From contig NJFT01000022.1 of the NCBI GenBank assembly GCA_002221725.1, positions 235,370-299,369 of the forward strand: a DNA stretch of 64,000 nt, in the 5' to 3' direction. This DNA comes from Scedosporium boydii. Taxonomy: Eukaryota > Ascomycota > Sordariomycetes > Microascales > Microascaceae. Below are positions 44,371 through 55,811 of the stretch, one piece after another. Position 1 is the stretch's first letter. The number at the start of each line of letters is the position of its first letter. The position numbers and the translations under genes are program-made. The notes beneath the pieces were generated by a model. The model searched no databases. It was not told the DNA's origin and saw only the letters and a program-made list of their open reading frames with translations.

Positions 44371-45552
44371 TGCGCCGGAGTGAACATCATTTCATCGATT
44401 CAATTGATCAGCCTTTCCCTTATTGTCAATGTGCCTCCGTCGACGATACCACTATCAGTTGATCTATCCCGATGGGGGGAATGAAACGATCTGGACAGGA
44501 ACTCGGATGGACCCGGCCGGTAGGCTGGACGATGCCTTGGCGCCATTACGTACGTGATTCGAGGCATCGAGGCTCAACTCGAGTCTCAAGTCTATCAGAT
44601 CGATCAATTTCTATATATAGGACACCCTCGAGGGGCGCGAGGCTCTTCGGAGGCCCCTAAATCGGACTTTAGGGCTCCACAGACGGGGGCATCAATCAAA
44701 TGAATGGGGAAAGGAGCTCTTGTGGATACAGCTAGACGTACTCCGTAGGCCCGAGGTTCGATGCATTTCTTAGATTTTGGGGCATAACGGTTAAAGGTAT
44801 TCATTTGATTCCTTGATATCATTGACCACAGCCCTTCGACATCACAGCGCTTCGCGTATTCGTCGCATCGAACAACAAGCGATCAGGAGAACTCCCATGC
44901 TCAAGAAGGTAACATGGCCGATCCGAGTCGTCGATTGATCGATGTCTGGATCGCAGCCACACTCTAGCCAATGAACAGGGGCAAGCTAAACACTGATAAT
45001 CCTGGTGCCTCGTTACCTGTTCCCTGGCGGTGACGTCCCGGAACCTTACTGGAGGCTTGCGTGCTAGGATGAAAACGTCATGGACCGACCGCAGCAACGC
45101 CTGCAGTTCGACGCTTGAACTTGTGCCTTGTCCGCCTCCGCCAAACCAAATCAATCCTTTGCCCCACCAAAGACGGGGATCTTATGCAGTTTATGTAGTG
45201 AGACTGTAAACGACTTTGGTACAAATGGAAGCTTTCAGACACCTCGTTTTCCGTCATCCGCGTATTGTCCGTATTTCAAACTTGGACTGGGGACTTGGAT
45301 TGTTCGATTAATTTTCCGCTTCTGTCCTTCTTTTTCTTCTCTTCTGAGGAGTGACACCCCTGGATTTGTTTCCGCCCTACCACTGCGCATTTCGCATATA
45401 TTTCCGGGCCCAGCCCTACGACCTAAAGCTTGACTCCTCAACTTTATCGACAACTTAAATCGTGTAGCCCCTCCCGCTTACCCGTACAGCTTTCGATCTC
45501 TTCGTCTGCGAGGGGAGCTTAGCTCTCCCAACAGCAACCAACCCCCAGAGCC
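43880..45552. other. Intergenic, with TTTTA microsatellite and T tract
   Basis: 1.7 kb between sbh1 and the glycosyltransferase gene. It holds a TTTTA microsatellite (44255-44278), a T20 tract (44349-44368), a TACTCCGTA motif (44739-44747) and a TATATATAGG element near 44612. No gene is supported. Confidence 0.5.
44255..44278. repeat. (TTTTA)n microsatellite
   Basis: About five tandem TTTTA units in the intergenic region after sbh1. Confidence 0.9.
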
Positions 45553-48500
45553 ATGACTCAAAATCGTGGATCGACCGTGGAAGTGCCTTGGGATGCCCCT
45601 CCGCCGGCGAGGGTTAGCATGGATGTCCAAGCGGCGTTGGTGTCTGATGGGTTTAACATGCCTGATCTGGAGGCGGCAAGGGATGCTCCCCCGCCTTATG
45701 GGGAGCTGCATGATCAGTTGCAGTTTTCTCAGCCTGGGTTTGAAGCTGGAGCGAACGTTACCGGTATGGATTATCTTGGCCCTCGGAGATAATTGGATGG
45801 TCTGGTATAAGCTGGGCTGTACCCTACAGAGGAAGCTGGAATTGCTAACGTGACTGTCCTGTTTGTTCCGTTATAGACGATGGTCGTGTCAACATCAACA
45901 TCAATCAGAAAAGTAGGAAATTTGCCGAGTTGCTCGGCCATACACTCCGAGCCCAAGTCGCCGCGGACGCTGCCGCCCTTCCTCAACCACCCGTCACCCC
46001 AGCCTACATCCCGCCAACTCTCGGTGGTTTGCCCGGCCAGACTCCGCCTCCTAGACTCAATGTCGTCATCCAGATCGTCGGATCACGCGGTGACGTCCAG
46101 CCCTTCGTCGCCCTAGGCAAAGTCCTCAAAGACACCTACGGACACCGCGTCCGCCTCGCCACCCACGCCACCTTCCAGACCTTTGTCGAAGAGAATGGCC
46201 TCGAGTTCTTCAACATCGGAGGCGACCCCGCCGAGCTCATGGCCTTTATGGTCAAGAACCCGGGCCTGATGCCCGGTCTCGATGCGTTAAAGTCGGGGGA
46301 GGTGAGCAAGAGGAGGAGGGGAATGCAGGAGATTCTCATGGGCTGTTGGCGGTCGTGCATCGAGCCTGGAAACGGCTTGGGGCCGGCGATGCCGGCACAT
46401 AGGAAGGGCTTGGAGATGAATTATGATGAGGTTACGCTTCCTGGGGATCCGAAGGAAAGCCCTTTTATTGCTGATGCTATTATTGCTAACCCACCGAGCT
46501 TCGCGCATATTCATATTGCGGAGAAGCTTGGTGTTCCGCTACACTTGATGTTCACGTAAGAGCAATTTCAAGTGTTTCCCGGGACTAATAGTTTCCGATG
46601 CTAATGCATGTCTTGCAGGATGCCTTGGTCGCCGACTCGAGCGTTCCCCCATCCGCTGGCTAACATTCAGTCTTCGAATACCGACGATGTCATGACCAAC
46701 TATATGTCCTATGCGCTTGTCGAGATGATGACTTGGCAGGGCCTGGGAGATGTTATCAATCGATTCCGAACTACTGTTCTCGATCTCGAACCTCTATCCT
46801 TGATTTGGGCTCCTGGCCTTCTCACAAGACTGCAAATTCCTTATACATATTGCTGGTAAGCACGGCTGGAACTGTCAAGATCCCCGTTCAGGTTAAGTAC
46901 TAAACACTACAGGTCTCCGGCTCTCATCCCCAAACCCAATGATTGGCAACGAAATATCGATATCTCCGGCTTCTTTTTCCTCAACCTCGCCAATGCGTAC
47001 ACTCCGGACCCGTCTCTCGTTGAGTTCTTAGAAGCCGGCCCGCCGCCCGTTTACATCGGCTTCGGTTCCATCGTTGTTGACGATCCCAACGCACTGACTC
47101 GCCTCATTTTCGACGCCATCCACCTAGCCGGTGTTAGGGCCCTCGTGTCCAAGGGGTGGGGAGGTCTTGGCGCGGATGACGTTGGAATTCCCGAAGGAGT
47201 GTACATGATTGGAAACTGTCCCCATGATTGGCTTTTCAAGCACGTTTCCTGCGTCGTCCACCACGGTGGTGCCGGTACATCGGCGGCAGGTATCTACGCA
47301 GGCAAACCCACAGTCGTCGTCCCGTTCTTTGGCGACCAGCCGTTCTGGGGTGCCATGATTGCGCGGGCTGGTGCAGGCCCGGAGCCCGTACCTTACAAGG
47401 ATTTGACTGCCGAGAAGCTTGCTGGGGCTATCACAACGGCTCTCAAACCTGAAACGGCGGACAAGGCTCGCTCTCTAGGCGAAAAGATCCGCGAAGAAAA
47501 GGGTGCTGATCTCGGTGGAAAGAGTTTCCATGATCAACTTGACCTCAAGGCGATACGTTGTTCACTAGTGCCGACTCGAGTGGCAGCTTGGAGGGTGAGG
47601 CGGACAAAGGTTATTCTCAGTCCCTTCGCGGCAGAGACGCTCGTGCGAGAACGCATTATCCAATACTCCGACTTGAAGCTATGGCGGCCGCGAGAATACA
47701 ACACGGAAGGCCAGCCCTGGGATCCCATATCCGCGGTTACTTCGTCGCTTCTCATGGATATAAGTGAGGTTGCTCTGGCCGTCGCCGATTTCCCTCGTAG
47801 CATCTTCCAATCCTCGAAGGAATCGAAAGATACAGGGAGCTCGTCCGGATCGTCGCATGGGCGGCCGGGTAAGTCGGTGGACATGAGTAGTGGTACTTTG
47901 GTCACCGCGCCCTCGACGGCCACTACTACTGCGGAGTCAGTTGTCCCAGGATACGTCGAACTGCCCAGCCCCATTCCGGGAGAGCCGCAGCCGCCGGTTG
48001 AATTACCCGGGGATATGCCAGCTCTTCCATCTGAGCGAAGCGGGCTGCGTGGGTCCGCTGATTTCCCTGCTTATGCTACTGATATCTCCCAGCTAGAACC
48101 AGCTAGTAGACCAACAACTGCGGGAACTGGACTGAGAGAGGGACACCCATCGCCTACAACTCCGGATAGAACGGCGTCTAGCCTTATTACCCCCCTGGTT
48201 ACAGTGACTAGTGACCCGACGAGCGAGAGCTCCGCGGGGAAATCCTCCCGTTCCCCTCTCCGTTTCCCCAGCAGTCCGCTCCTGCGTGGACGGAGCACAA
48301 GTCCGTACGGTCGGCCCCAGTCGTCGCACGACGAGAATCCTTACCGGGACGTCAACATCGAGGACTTGCGCGGTGCCGGCACCAGTGTCCGCAGGATCGT
48401 GACTACGGGCGTTAAGTCGCCCATGAACTTCTGCCTCGGTCTCGCTAAGGGTTTTAGGAACGTGCCGAAGCTGTACAACGACGACACCGTTCGACCGACG

Positions 48501-50115
48501 GAGAAGGTTACGGGCTTGGCTAGCGGGTTCAAGGTGGCGGGTAAAGAGTTTGGCCTAGGCTTATACGATGGGCTATCTGGCCTCGTTACGCAGCCGATGA
48601 AGGGCGCTGAGAAGGAAGGGAGAAGGGGCTTTGTGAAGGGGGTTGGCAAGGGTGTTAGCGGTTTCCTCGTGAAGCCTGCTGCCGGTAAGCGATTACGACT
48701 ACTCCGCCGGCCGACTTGGCATGATGTTGCCGTCCTCTCGGCAAGTGTGGATTATTTCTATTTGTATCATTGCTAACGGATGTGGTGCAGCTCTTTGGTC
48801 TCTTCCCGCGTACACGATGCAGGGCGCATATGTGGCGATGAAGAACCGGTTCGCGAAGAGCATGCAAAACTATATCATCAGCTCTCGCATGATCCAGGGA
48901 GCGGACGCCTTTGAGGCGGCGACTCCGGAGGAGAAGGCGGAGGTCTTGGCGGCGTGGAGGAATGCCAAGTATGACCTCAAGGAATTGTACCAGCGCAAGC
49001 TCAAGGAGGCGAAGGAAGCCAAAGAAGCCCAGGATTCACAATCCCAAGGAGGTGAGAACGCTATGGACCGCGCAGCGTTCGATCGCCACCACCACGAGCA
49101 TCACCATCACCTCCACGCCGACGTCGCGGCACTCCTATCGCCCAAGTTCGGCAACGAGTCGATCGGCCACTTCGACGCGCATGGCAAGAGACTGCTGAAG
49201 GGTAAGCAGGCATGGCGGCGGAACCACATCGAGGCGGACCTTGATCACCACCCCAACCACGACGAAGAGTTCGAGAGGGCCATCCAGGCGTCGATCCGCG
49301 AGACGTCGCGAGGCGATCCGGAGGAGGACCTCATGGTCGAGCGGGCGGTGCGCGCCAGCGTGTCGGAGTTCCAGAGACGTGGCGGTCCCCTGCCGCACCC
49401 GCAGATGGTGGATGTAAAGCGGCCCGAGGGCCCATCAGGGACGACGGATCCGGAGGAGGCGGATCTCGAGATTACCGATGAGGAGTATCAGGCGCTTATT
49501 GAGAAGGCGATCCAGCAGAGTATGGCGATGCATGCGGCCGGATTTACCGAGGGCGTTCACGACGATCATGGAGTGAGTGATAGCGATGACGAGGAGCTGA
49601 GACGAGTTCTCGAGCGATCGAAGACAGACCTGTCGGTTCACGGAGGAGAAGAAACCTCAGACGACGAAGACCTCAAGAAGGCGATCGAAGAGTCCAAGAC
49701 GAACGTTTCGGAGCAGCTGCCGCAGGAGGACGACGACGAAGAGCTGAAGAAGGCGATCGAGGCGTCTAAGGAGGCAGCGGCGCAACATACGGACGCGCAC
49801 GCCGAAGAAGAGGAGATGCTCCGACGAGCCATCGAGGAGTCCAAAGCGGCGCACCAGCAGGAGGCGAACCGGGCGGCGGTGGCTAGGACGGAGGAGGAGA
49901 TTATTCTTGAGTTTGTGCGGAAGCAGAGTCTTGCCGAGGAGGAGTTTCGCAAGTTGAAGGCGAAGGAGAAGGGGAAGATGAAGGAGGAGCCGAAGAAGGA
50001 AGAAGAAGATGACGAGGAGGATGATGATGACGAGGAACTGAAGAGGGCGCTGGAGATGAGTTTGGGGATTGATGAGGAGGGATCCGGTAGGGCGGGACCT
50101 TCGAATTTGGGTTGA
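45553..50115 (+). CDS. GT28/Atg26-like UDP-glycosyltransferase fused to a VPS13-like segment and UIM repeats
   Basis: Exons 45553-45763, 45877-46555, 46619-46855, 46913-48684 and 48791-50115 give 1407 residues. Residues 130-150 hold the GT28 N-terminal entry [17 protein letters not shown]. The nucleotide-sugar site [20 protein letters not shown]...FFGDQPFWG starts near residue 492 and matches sterol 3-beta-glucosyltransferases (Atg26/Ugt51); the Atg26 PH/GRAM domains are absent. After a Ser/Pro-rich linker, residues ~880-985 ([41 protein letters not shown]) resemble the amphipathic C-terminal region of VPS13/ATG2 proteins. A His-rich patch follows, then about eight UIM-like motifs from ~1124 to the end, for example [12 protein letters not shown] and [12 protein letters not shown]. 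It is probably a lipid glycosyltransferase working at membranes and able to bind ubiquitin; that combination is inference. Confidence 0.93.
49256..50077 (+). repeat. Array of about eight UIM-like motifs (coding)
   Basis: In the last exon, units with acidic residues then Leu/Phe-x-x-Ala-Ile-x-x-Ser start near 49261, 49325, 49478, 49586, 49661, 49730, 49805 and 50026. Consensus E/D-E-x-L-x-x-A-I-x-x-S-x matches ubiquitin-interacting motifs. The units near 49586-49805 are most alike; the fourth lacks the consensus Ala. Confidence 0.8.
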
Positions 50116-50475
50116 TCTATATTGATGTTTTCCTTTTTTTTGGAGATTCGTTGAGTTTTGTTAGATATACCCTGATTTTTCTTTTAGAGGTAGGATGCGA
50201 TGGATACATAGGATATCGATACGAACTACGAGTTTGTGAACTTTATTGAATACTTTTGAATTTAGAGAGAATCGACATGAGATTTGATATATAAGTCGAA
50301 TAGAAATCATAAATACGCCATCGTAACGCCCCCGAATTCCTTTTCAAAAGGGTAGATATGCACGATCTAAGACACCAGGCCCATCCCATATATACTTGAT
50401 AACAACACCACTGATCATCACAATCATAATCCAACAAACCCCGAGACAAGAAAAAAAGCAAAGAAAAAAGGCTCC
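50116..50475. other. Convergent 3' ends (glycosyltransferase / RCR-like)
   Basis: 360 bp of AT-rich 3' sequence between two converging stops. Nothing else seen. Confidence 0.5.
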
Positions 50476-51092
50476 TTAACGAGCCCTCAACCTCGAAAAC
50501 AACTTAGACACAGCGCCCCCACGCCCAGCTGCCGGCGGAGGTGGAGGACCAGGTGGCGGCGCGAAGCCGCTAACGGGCCTCTGACCGGGCTCGACGTCGG
50601 CGGGGAGGAACTGCGAAGGGTCGGCCTTGGTGGCTCCGGCGGGGGGTTCGTAGACGGGGGGCGGAGCGACGGGATACATGGAGTACTGGGGGGGAGGGGG
50701 ATAGTAGGGGCGGAAGGTGGATTGCGGGTAAGCGTAGCGAGGGTCTACGGAGGCGAGTTCGGATTTGCTGACGAGCCACTATTCGCATTCGCTCCTGTTA
50801 GCTTCTCCTTCTTCTTTTTAAATCATTTTATTCTTCTCAAGAAACGTACGCGGTGGTAGTAGAGAGGAACGAGACCCTTCCGCACGCGGGCCTTGGCGTG
50901 CAGGTAGCCCAGCAGCAGGTACAGGCCGACGAGGAAGACGATGCCGAAGAAGACGGACCACTTGACGATGTAGCCTTGGCGGGAGTACCACCAGGGGCGG
51001 GCGACGTCGTCGTCGTCTATTACCCAGCCGTCGGGGATGGTGTCTGGGTTGTCGGGGGGGTTTTGGCGGGCGAGGAGGTTGATGTTTTCCAT
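50476..51092 (-). CDS. RCR-like single-pass membrane protein (Congo red resistance family)
   Basis: Two minus-strand exons, 50850-51092 and 50476-50778 (71-nt intron, GTACGT donor, phase 0), give 183 residues. The N-terminus has an acidic segment (GWVIDDDDVARPWWYSRQGY), one transmembrane helix (SVFFGIVFLVGLYLLLGYLHAKARV), then a Tyr/Pro-rich cytosolic tail (YPQSTFRPYYPPPPQYSMYP; PPPVYEPPAG) ending in a basic KLFSRLRAR. Yeast Rcr1/Rcr2 have this layout; Rcr1 limits chitin deposition and Rcr2 acts in endosomal trafficking, with PPxY motifs for Rsp5 ubiquitin ligase. PPPVYEPP is close to a PPxY motif. It neighbours the UIM glycosyltransferase in convergent orientation. Confidence 0.8.
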
Positions 51093-52158
51093 GGTTTGTT
51101 TTTGGGATGCTAAAGGACGTTGGTTTGAGTTATTAGAGGGTGTGGTCGTGTCGGCTTTGGAGGAGAGGAATCAAGAAATGGTGAGGCTATTCGTAGGTCC
51201 GGCCGTACGGGTTCGGTTCTTCTTTGAAGGCGATCAAGTTTATAAAATTAAAATAATATTACAGGAGTGAAAAATGTTGAAGATGGTTGAATGAAGAATT
51301 TACTGATTGAAAGGGGAGGAGAGAGAGAGGCAGAGGGACAGGAGGCATCAAATGGTTGTTTGAGGTGTTGCGGGTCTTGGTTCTGGCAACGAGGAATGAG
51401 GAACGAGGGTGGGAGTGAGTGTGTTTGTGGTGTGGTGTGGTGTGGCATCTCGTGTTTCAACATTGCCGGAGCCGCGTGGCCGTTCTTCTTTTCCTCATTC
51501 TCTCGCTCTTTGTTCCTTTTGGGGGGCGGGAACGGGAGTGGATTTTCCGGGAGGCTGTGGTCACTGGTGATACCCATCCAGACCTAAACTAATCTACGAG
51601 TACCTACTCCGTCCACGGGGGTTGGTATGAATATTATTGGATTTCTGCTTTGATTTTCTTTACAGAGGTTGGGCTGGGCTACTGGGGAGATTTCTGATGA
51701 GAGGTGGGATGATCAATGGTTGTGGAGATTGATCATAAACGAGACGAGGATTCGCGAAGCGGACATGGACATGGGCATGGATGAATAGTTGATCTGTGCT
51801 GCTGCTCTTCTCTTTTTCTTGATCAAGTGTCCAGGGCCATGAGGAACGAGGTATCCCAGTATCCCAGATCGGCGTTGTCAACTTGAAGCAAATGAATGAG
51901 CGGCTAGTGCAGTGCTGTGTTTAACTAGAATCCGATTATTATGAAGACGGACAACGACGTACGAAGTATTATCCTGGAATCTCTCCTAGTCGAGTAAATA
52001 TTATTATTCATCTTGTCGAGATGATGGAAACATGAACTCAACCTCTCAAGAAACTCTTGACCTCACACTCTTAAAAAAAAATGTGAGCCATCAATGCCGA
52101 CAACGCCCATCACCACCACATCAATACAAGACTCTTCTCCAATCCCAACATCTCCCCA
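51093..52158. promoter_or_regulatory. Divergent promoter region (RCR-like / sfr1)
   Basis: 1.07 kb between divergent starts. It has a purine-rich (GA) run at 51308-51340, GTGTGGTGTGGTGTGG at about 51428-51443, and one TACGAAGTA (51960-51968). No gene seen. Confidence 0.45.
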
Positions 52159-53068
52159 ATGAACACCCCAACCTCCAAACGCCGCCGCATCGAATCCGCA
52201 AACGCCACCCTCCGCCGCCCCTTTCGCTCGCCCCTCGTCCGCGGGAGATCCAACGCCCCAAACGCTGCGACGACACCAGAGCCGGAAACGACCCCGCTCA
52301 AGGAACGCGTAGCCAGTGGGGCAAAGCGAGCACGTTCTTCGGAGACGACAGGGTCTCAGGGTGCCGGGAGGGGTAATAGGGCTCGGGATGCCGGCACGGA
52401 AGAGGTGCCGAGTTTTGTGTGGAGGGAACGGCGGCGTGAGATGGAGGACGAGAACCGCAGGATCGAGCAGGAAATCTCCCGCCTGCAGAATTTAATAGGC
52501 CCTGCCTCGAAGGTGATGTCTGATAAAGATTCGCCTGATGATGAGTTGGATGGATTAATTGAAAAGTGGAAGGCTGCGGCTCAACAGGCTGCTGAAGAGT
52601 TATATGAAGCCTCGAGGTTACGGGTTCAGAGGTGAGTTTGTGCATGTGTTGACTCTGCTCTGATCCATCTTTTTGGATACAGAAAATGCTGGTCGTTAAG
52701 AGGACCCTGCTTACGATGGTTGTGATAGTATGGGCGGGCTCGGTGGCATGAAGAGGCGGCATGCCGAATTCTTGGATCGTGAGGAGCGTGAGGAGCAGAA
52801 GGCTTCGACCAGCAAAGAGAACCTGGATCATAACTACGAATCCCTCTCTGAGATCGAAGATGAAAACCACGAAGGGGAGACCGGAAAGGAAGACGAAACT
52901 GTAAGTCAACATAAGGCGGAGGAAAACACCTCCACTCACTCTCTCTTACTTAACTAGAACACTGACCGTGTCACACAGCAGGAATACACCATGGGAGCCA
53001 TGCTCCGCAGTCTAAACATCGACTTCAATGTCATAGGATATAACGAGACCGAAGGGACATGGACATAG
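52159..53068 (+). CDS. sfr1: Swi5-dependent recombination mediator Sfr1/Mei5
   Basis: Exons 52159-52631, 52729-52900 and 52979-53068 give 244 residues (or 243 if the downstream of two adjacent CAG acceptors is used). The N-terminal part is basic and disordered (TSKRRRIESANATLRRPFRSP), as in known Sfr1. A coiled-coil follows (MEDENRRIEQEISRLQNLI, LIEKWKAAAQQAAEELYEASRLR), then KRRHAEFLDREEREEQK. The C-terminal YTMGAMLRSLNIDFNVIGYNE..GTW is the family signature. With Swi5 it stabilises Rad51/Dmc1 filaments in recombination. The tandem CAGCAG acceptor at 52976-52981 allows a one-codon alternative. Confidence 0.92.
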
Positions 53069-53814
53069 CCTCAACTCACCCTTAAGATGGCACCTTGTCC
53101 TACATCCAATTGGGGAACGATTCACACAACCTTGTCTTACTCGGGCTTAACGATCTCAGGAACCGACTAAACCCGCCTTTCGGGCCCTACGTCATGCATA
53201 AAATCAAACAATCACAAGAGTCTCACGAGTAGAAGTACGGAGTAGGCGTAAGATTATATGAAATGCGCTGTTTCATCAATTCGAGCCAAGCGACTAGGAC
53301 TTCAACAATAAGAAATTCTACCAGCTATTCCTGAAAAAACGCCGTTTGACGAGCCATCATGCTGGCGGTGGTAGAAGACACACCGCGCCATAAAGTAGAA
53401 GAAAAATAGAAACGCCGTCGGTCCAACCGATAAAAGCAAGCCTCCCCCCAACGCTGTCGAACACCCCTCGTACCCATGGGTCGTGCCGTTTGTCGTTTGC
53501 ACTGCCGACTTCTCAACATGCAAGTTGCTGGAATCCAACATCTGGTTCGGTTTAGTCCACCACCACCACCAGGGCCACGACCTCTATCGCCGTCAAACAT
53601 CCCAGGGGTATCTTCCGTCTAGTTTGTCTGCCGTAACTGTTTCGTTGTGTGTTGCCAGGAAACGCCGGGCGGTCTCCACCGGGAGAGGGTAACGCTGTAC
53701 CCCCGCCCAGCCAAAAGACCCTGCCATGCCATGCTATGATTCACATAAGAGAGAAAGAGATAGTTTTGTGCGTGGTCCATATGATCCGTAAATCAGAGGG
53801 GGGAACCAGGCACA
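53069..53814. other. Convergent 3' region
   Basis: Between stops of sfr1 (+) and the acidic orphan (-). Contains TACGGAGTA at 53236-53244. No gene. Confidence 0.5.
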
Positions 53815-54686
53815 TCAGGAGAGGTCCATGGCATCTTCGTCCTCAGACAAGACAGGCGGCGTCACGGCCGGACTGCTAGCCGCACTAGACTCCCTATCCT
53901 CCGACTCGCGCCTCTGCTTCTCGCGCATGCGCCTTCTCGCCTCAATAATCGCCTTCCGCACGCTATCATGCTCCGGCGCCACCGTCAACGAAGACGGCAC
54001 ATTATAAAGCACGAGCTGCATATCGTCGATGTTGTGCCCGGCCAATTGGCCCTCGGGGTTCGCTCGGAGTATGGGCGGGATGCGGTTGGCCTTGAGGGCC
54101 TTTTCGATATCTGGGAGGAAGATGAGTTTTCCGTCCTCGGCTTCGCTTTCGGATGAGGAGAGCTCGTCGTCGAGGTTGTAGATATAGACTTTATGCTTGG
54201 TGTCGTCCATTTGCATGTAGTCGTCGTCGTCGGCTAGGCTTGCGCTCGACAATTGGTTGCTGCTGGCTCCGGTGCCGGGGCCGAAGGTGCTGGTGGTGGC
54301 ATTGGTTGCTGGTGGGAATGTCTGCGCCTGATTGGTAGATGTGTCGTCCTCTACCGTGGCGTAGAGTCTGCGAATGTTCTGGCCTATACAAATTCAAGAA
54401 TGTCAAGTTAGTATTATTTAATTCCGAAAAAGCACACCGGGCAGCCTGGTCCTCGACTCAATGCGCCGGGTGGAGAACCAAGGCGAAGGGGAGTCCCATT
54501 TTGCGCATTTTCCAACGTACCGATATTCAAACGACCTAATCGCTTCGATAACCTCTCATTCTCCTGCACATCGGCTTTCCGCTTGCGGCTTGGGCTCGGT
54601 ATAGTCTGCTGTTCGTACGCTGCCGAGGGAGACGTGGGGTGGCGGCGATCGTAGTTGTTGGCGAACGAGCCTTGTAATGAGAGCAT
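53815..54686 (-). CDS. Uncharacterised acidic protein (Sordariomycete-type orphan)
   Basis: Two minus-strand exons, 54521-54686 and 53815-54383 (137-nt intron, GTACGT donor, TATAG acceptor), give 244 residues. The first ATG in frame gives MLSLQGSFANNYDRRHPTS; the upstream open frame lacks an ATG. Visible features are a basic patch with a likely NLS (SPSRKRKADVQ), GRLNIGQNIRRLYATVEDD, an acidic stretch (ADDDDYMQMDD), KHKVYIYNLDDELSSSESEAEDGKLIFLP, and a predicted helix RKAIIEARRRMREKQRRE before a Ser/Glu tail. The middle (IPPILRANPEGQLAGHNIDDMQLVLYNVP) looks best conserved. The protein is probably nuclear. I do not recognise a functional family. Confidence 0.72.
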
Positions 54687-55811
54687 TTTCAAAGTGGTCT
54701 CGTGTGCGACTGGGGATGTGGTGGGTTCGGGGAATGGGTTCAAGGTCACGTCCAGGGCAAAAGAAGTTCTGAGTGTATGCGTGGGACTTAGGTTTAAGAT
54801 ATTACGACATGTGGCAAAGCATATGGGAAAGGGCTGAAGCCAAATAGTTAAAGATATCGGGATCTCACTCGCTTTATAAAAAGGGAAATTGGAGTCGTAC
54901 GTAGACCATGGACCTGGTGGGAAGATGGAGGAAAAAAGGATGGGTGAGTCTAATTCGATCCTCAGTGGCAGCTTCCCCCGTGTAAGTGGGGATTGGGAAT
55001 CGCCGGAATAAGCACGGGATTGCGATTGTGGAAGGCACTAGCACAGTGTCGGTGCGTGCCGTGGCTTCTGAGAGACTCTGCGCGATTCGATCCCATTCCG
55101 ATGGCAAAGTAGAGGGTACGAAGTACTGCGACCAACAATGAAAGCTGGCGGGGGTCGCTTGTACCCCGCACCAGGTGACCCAGAGAGAGTTTTGCGATGG
55201 TCCCCCTACAAAGTCGCATTTTCGGCAACGTCCTTTGTCTTTGTCGCCCCCTGAGTGCTGGGAGAAACTCCAGGTTTCAACTGCAGTCAGCTCAGCTTGG
55301 AATCCCGTGGATGGAACAGGACATAGAGGACATCCCATCTTGAGCTCCGATCCGGACTGGTGTCGTTGTTCTGCCCGCACCAGCATGATTTGCACACTCC
55401 ATGTCCTTCCCCGCTCGATGCACAAGCTTGGCGATTCAAAGACATCAGTTGACCTATTACGAAGAGCTGACAAGGGACTGGATCAACCAGAGAATCCAAG
55501 CCAATTGCTATTTCTGAACTGTGAAGTAAACCAATTCCCAGCTTCATGCCTCATCACGGTCGGGGACTCAGGTTGAGACAAGCTGAGGGAGCGCTGAAAT
55601 TCCGGGTTGACCTCGGCAAATCCCCCCCTTGCCTGGCCAATCTGTTCGCGACTGAACCATCAATTCCAAACCAATTGACTGCACAGATGATGCATAGAGC
55701 TGCTCCCTTTTCTTAAGGGCCCACGCCAAGTCAGTAATCCGCGATGCGATGATTAGAGGACAGGGAGAATGCTGTATTGATGTGACAGCATTCTGAACTT
55801 ACTAGGCCAGC
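54687..55811. promoter_or_regulatory. Divergent promoter region (acidic orphan / AlaRS)
   Basis: 1.1 kb between divergent starts. One TACGAAGTA (55117-55125). No gene seen. Confidence 0.45.
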
